From NCBI GenBank assembly GCA_021788565.1, contig JAJYKO010000003.1:1-24307 (forward strand): a stretch of DNA of 24,307 nt, written 5' to 3'. The DNA is from Chloroflexota bacterium (GTDB taxonomy: Bacteria > Chloroflexota > UBA6077). The position numbers were made by a program, and so were the translations under genes. Below are positions 23,489 to 24,307 of this stretch, in pieces. The first letter of the stretch is position 1. Each line of letters opens with the position of its first letter. The notes under the pieces are model-generated. The model made no database searches, was not told where the DNA came from, and saw only the letters and a program-made list of their open reading frames with translations.

Positions 23489-23533
23489 GGGGGCGAGGAT
23501 CGGGGAGCGGGGAGAAGAGACAGGTGGATCTGT

Positions 23534-23607
23534 AGGGGCCGGCGGCTCTGCCGGCCCGCTTGGAGAACCGACCAAAACTATGCAGGGGCGGCTCGCGAGC
23601 CGCCCCT
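23534..23607. repeat. GTAGGGGC-type palindromic repeats downstream of the MFS gene
   Basis: Two related stem-loops stand in the 186-base gap between recD2 and the MFS gene. The second (23584-23607) is a perfect palindrome with 12-base arms starting AGGGGCGGCTCG. The first, from TGTAGGGGCCGGC with CGGCTCTGCCGG in its stem, is a partial copy. GTAGGGGCGG...CCGCCCCTAC palindromes are common dispersed repeats in bacterial genomes. They follow the MFS stop and could end or stabilise its message. Confidence 0.6.
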
Positions 23608-23645
23608 ACGAACTACGAAGATGTACCTGAGCTGCTGACGGCGCC

Positions 23646-24307
23646 TTAGACCTGAGTCGACACCCGCTGCGGGACGAGTTGCCCTGATGCGGCTGCCTCG
23701 CTCGTGTCGAGGTCTTCCAGCGCTACGTCCCGCGTCTCCCGAACGAAGAGCAGGGCAACGATCGCGATGACGGCGTAAATCGCGTAGATCAGCGGTATGT
23801 AGTACCACCCACCGAGGGCATTCTTGCCTATGAGGGCTGCCAGGATCGATGGAGCGAGCATGCCGCCGAAGACGGCTGACAGGTTGTAGGATATGCCGGC
23901 TCCCGAGTACCTGAACTTCGTCGGGAAGCTCTCCGAGTTCAGGACTGGTGCGAGCCCGTGCAGCAGACCCACCCCGAACAGGGTGACCAGGAACTGGAAG
24001 AACATCGCGAGTGGGATATTCTTGGCCAGAATCGCCAGGACGAATGGATACGACAACACGGTCGTCAGTATTATGGCCGCATAGGCAACGCCCTTCCTCT
24101 TGAAGAAATTCGAGAAAGGCCCGCTTGCCACGATGCCCAGGATGTCACCCACTCTAGCGACGAGGATGATGGTCGCGGTTAGTGCAAGCGGGATCCCAGC
24201 GGAGCCCATAAACGATATGATGTAGGTTCCACTCACGTACCCGTCCATTTGCTGAAAGGCCGCCACGAAGGCGAGCAAGAAGATCGGGCGAGAGTACCGC
24301 TTGAAGA
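23646..24307 (-). CDS. MFS transporter, MHS family, C-terminal half (5' end outside window)
   Basis: The frame runs off the right edge and gives about 220 residues with five to six membrane segments. The stretch NSESFPTKFRYSGAGISYNL followed by GGMLAPSI is the characteristic segment of metabolite:H+ symporters (MHS family: ShiA, ProP and KgtP relatives), lying between transmembrane helices 9 and 10. The loop GPFSNFFKRKG fits the other conserved cytoplasmic loop. The C-terminus is a short polar tail. It would import a small organic acid or osmolyte with protons. The substrate cannot be told. It reads in the same direction as recD2 but is separated from it by palindromic repeats and the recD2 promoter, so they are separate transcripts. 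Confidence 0.85.
   Translation of the reverse strand, partial: FKRYSRPIFLLAFVAAFQQMDGYVSGTYIISFMGSAGIPLALTATIILVARVGDILGIVASGPFSNFFKRKGVAYAAIILTTVLSYPFVLAILAKNIPLAMFFQFLVTLFGVGLLHGLAPVLNSESFPTKFRYSGAGISYNLSAVFGGMLAPSILAALIGKNALGGWYYIPLIYAIYAVIAIVALLFVRETRDVALEDLDTSEAAASGQLVPQRVSTQV

Overview
The window is GC-rich bacterial DNA holding a complete type 1 BREX phage-defence locus as a genomic island of about 21 kb. The host phylum is uncertain. RecD2 without visible RecBCD, an MHS-family transporter, an MNT/HEPN pair and GTAGGGGCGG-type palindromes would fit Chloroflexota or a related lineage, but I cannot establish that from this window.

Layout. The + strand starts with the C-terminus of an acetyl-CoA/acyl-CoA synthetase (3-164). 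It is followed by a 36-codon remnant of the 3' end of recD2 (190-300, minus). The island is then read entirely on the minus strand, from right to left: brxA (21087-20236), brxB, brxC, a five-gene insert (DUF3800 protein, HEPN-like protein, 59-aa small protein, zinc-hook SMC-like ATPase, second HEPN-like protein), pglX, an MNT nucleotidyltransferase with a truncated HEPN partner, pglZ, an acidic protein of unknown function, and brxL (2356-302). Right of the island are an intact recD2 (23459-21279) and the C-terminal half of an MHS-type MFS transporter that runs off the window.

How it works together. BrxA, BrxB, BrxC, PglX, PglZ and BrxL are the six core proteins of type 1 BREX, in the canonical order. 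PglX is the adenine methyltransferase that marks self DNA. BrxC and BrxL are AAA+ ATPases, and PglZ is an alkaline-phosphatase-fold protein. The five genes between brxC and pglX look like a second defence module nested in BREX: an SMC-like ATPase as possible sensor or motor, two proteins with RNxxxH HEPN motifs as candidate RNases, a small coupled protein, and a DUF3800 (RNase H-fold) protein. I do not recognise this exact set as a named system.

Main unusual points. (1) The island is bounded by diverged direct repeats of the recD2 3' end (about 90% identical over 101 bases, reaching to within one base of the brxL stop), yet no integrase is visible. (2) The nested SMC/HEPN/DUF3800 module. (3) A near-consensus promoter with a tandem AGCATGCT operator points against the operon and is followed by a hairpin, suggesting a short RNA of about 90 nt. 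(4) BrxL has lost both residues of the Lon catalytic dyad. (5) A REP-like palindrome sits in frame inside pglX just before methyltransferase motif I. (6) An orphaned MNT antitoxin with a truncated HEPN has its own promoter and operator upstream of pglZ.
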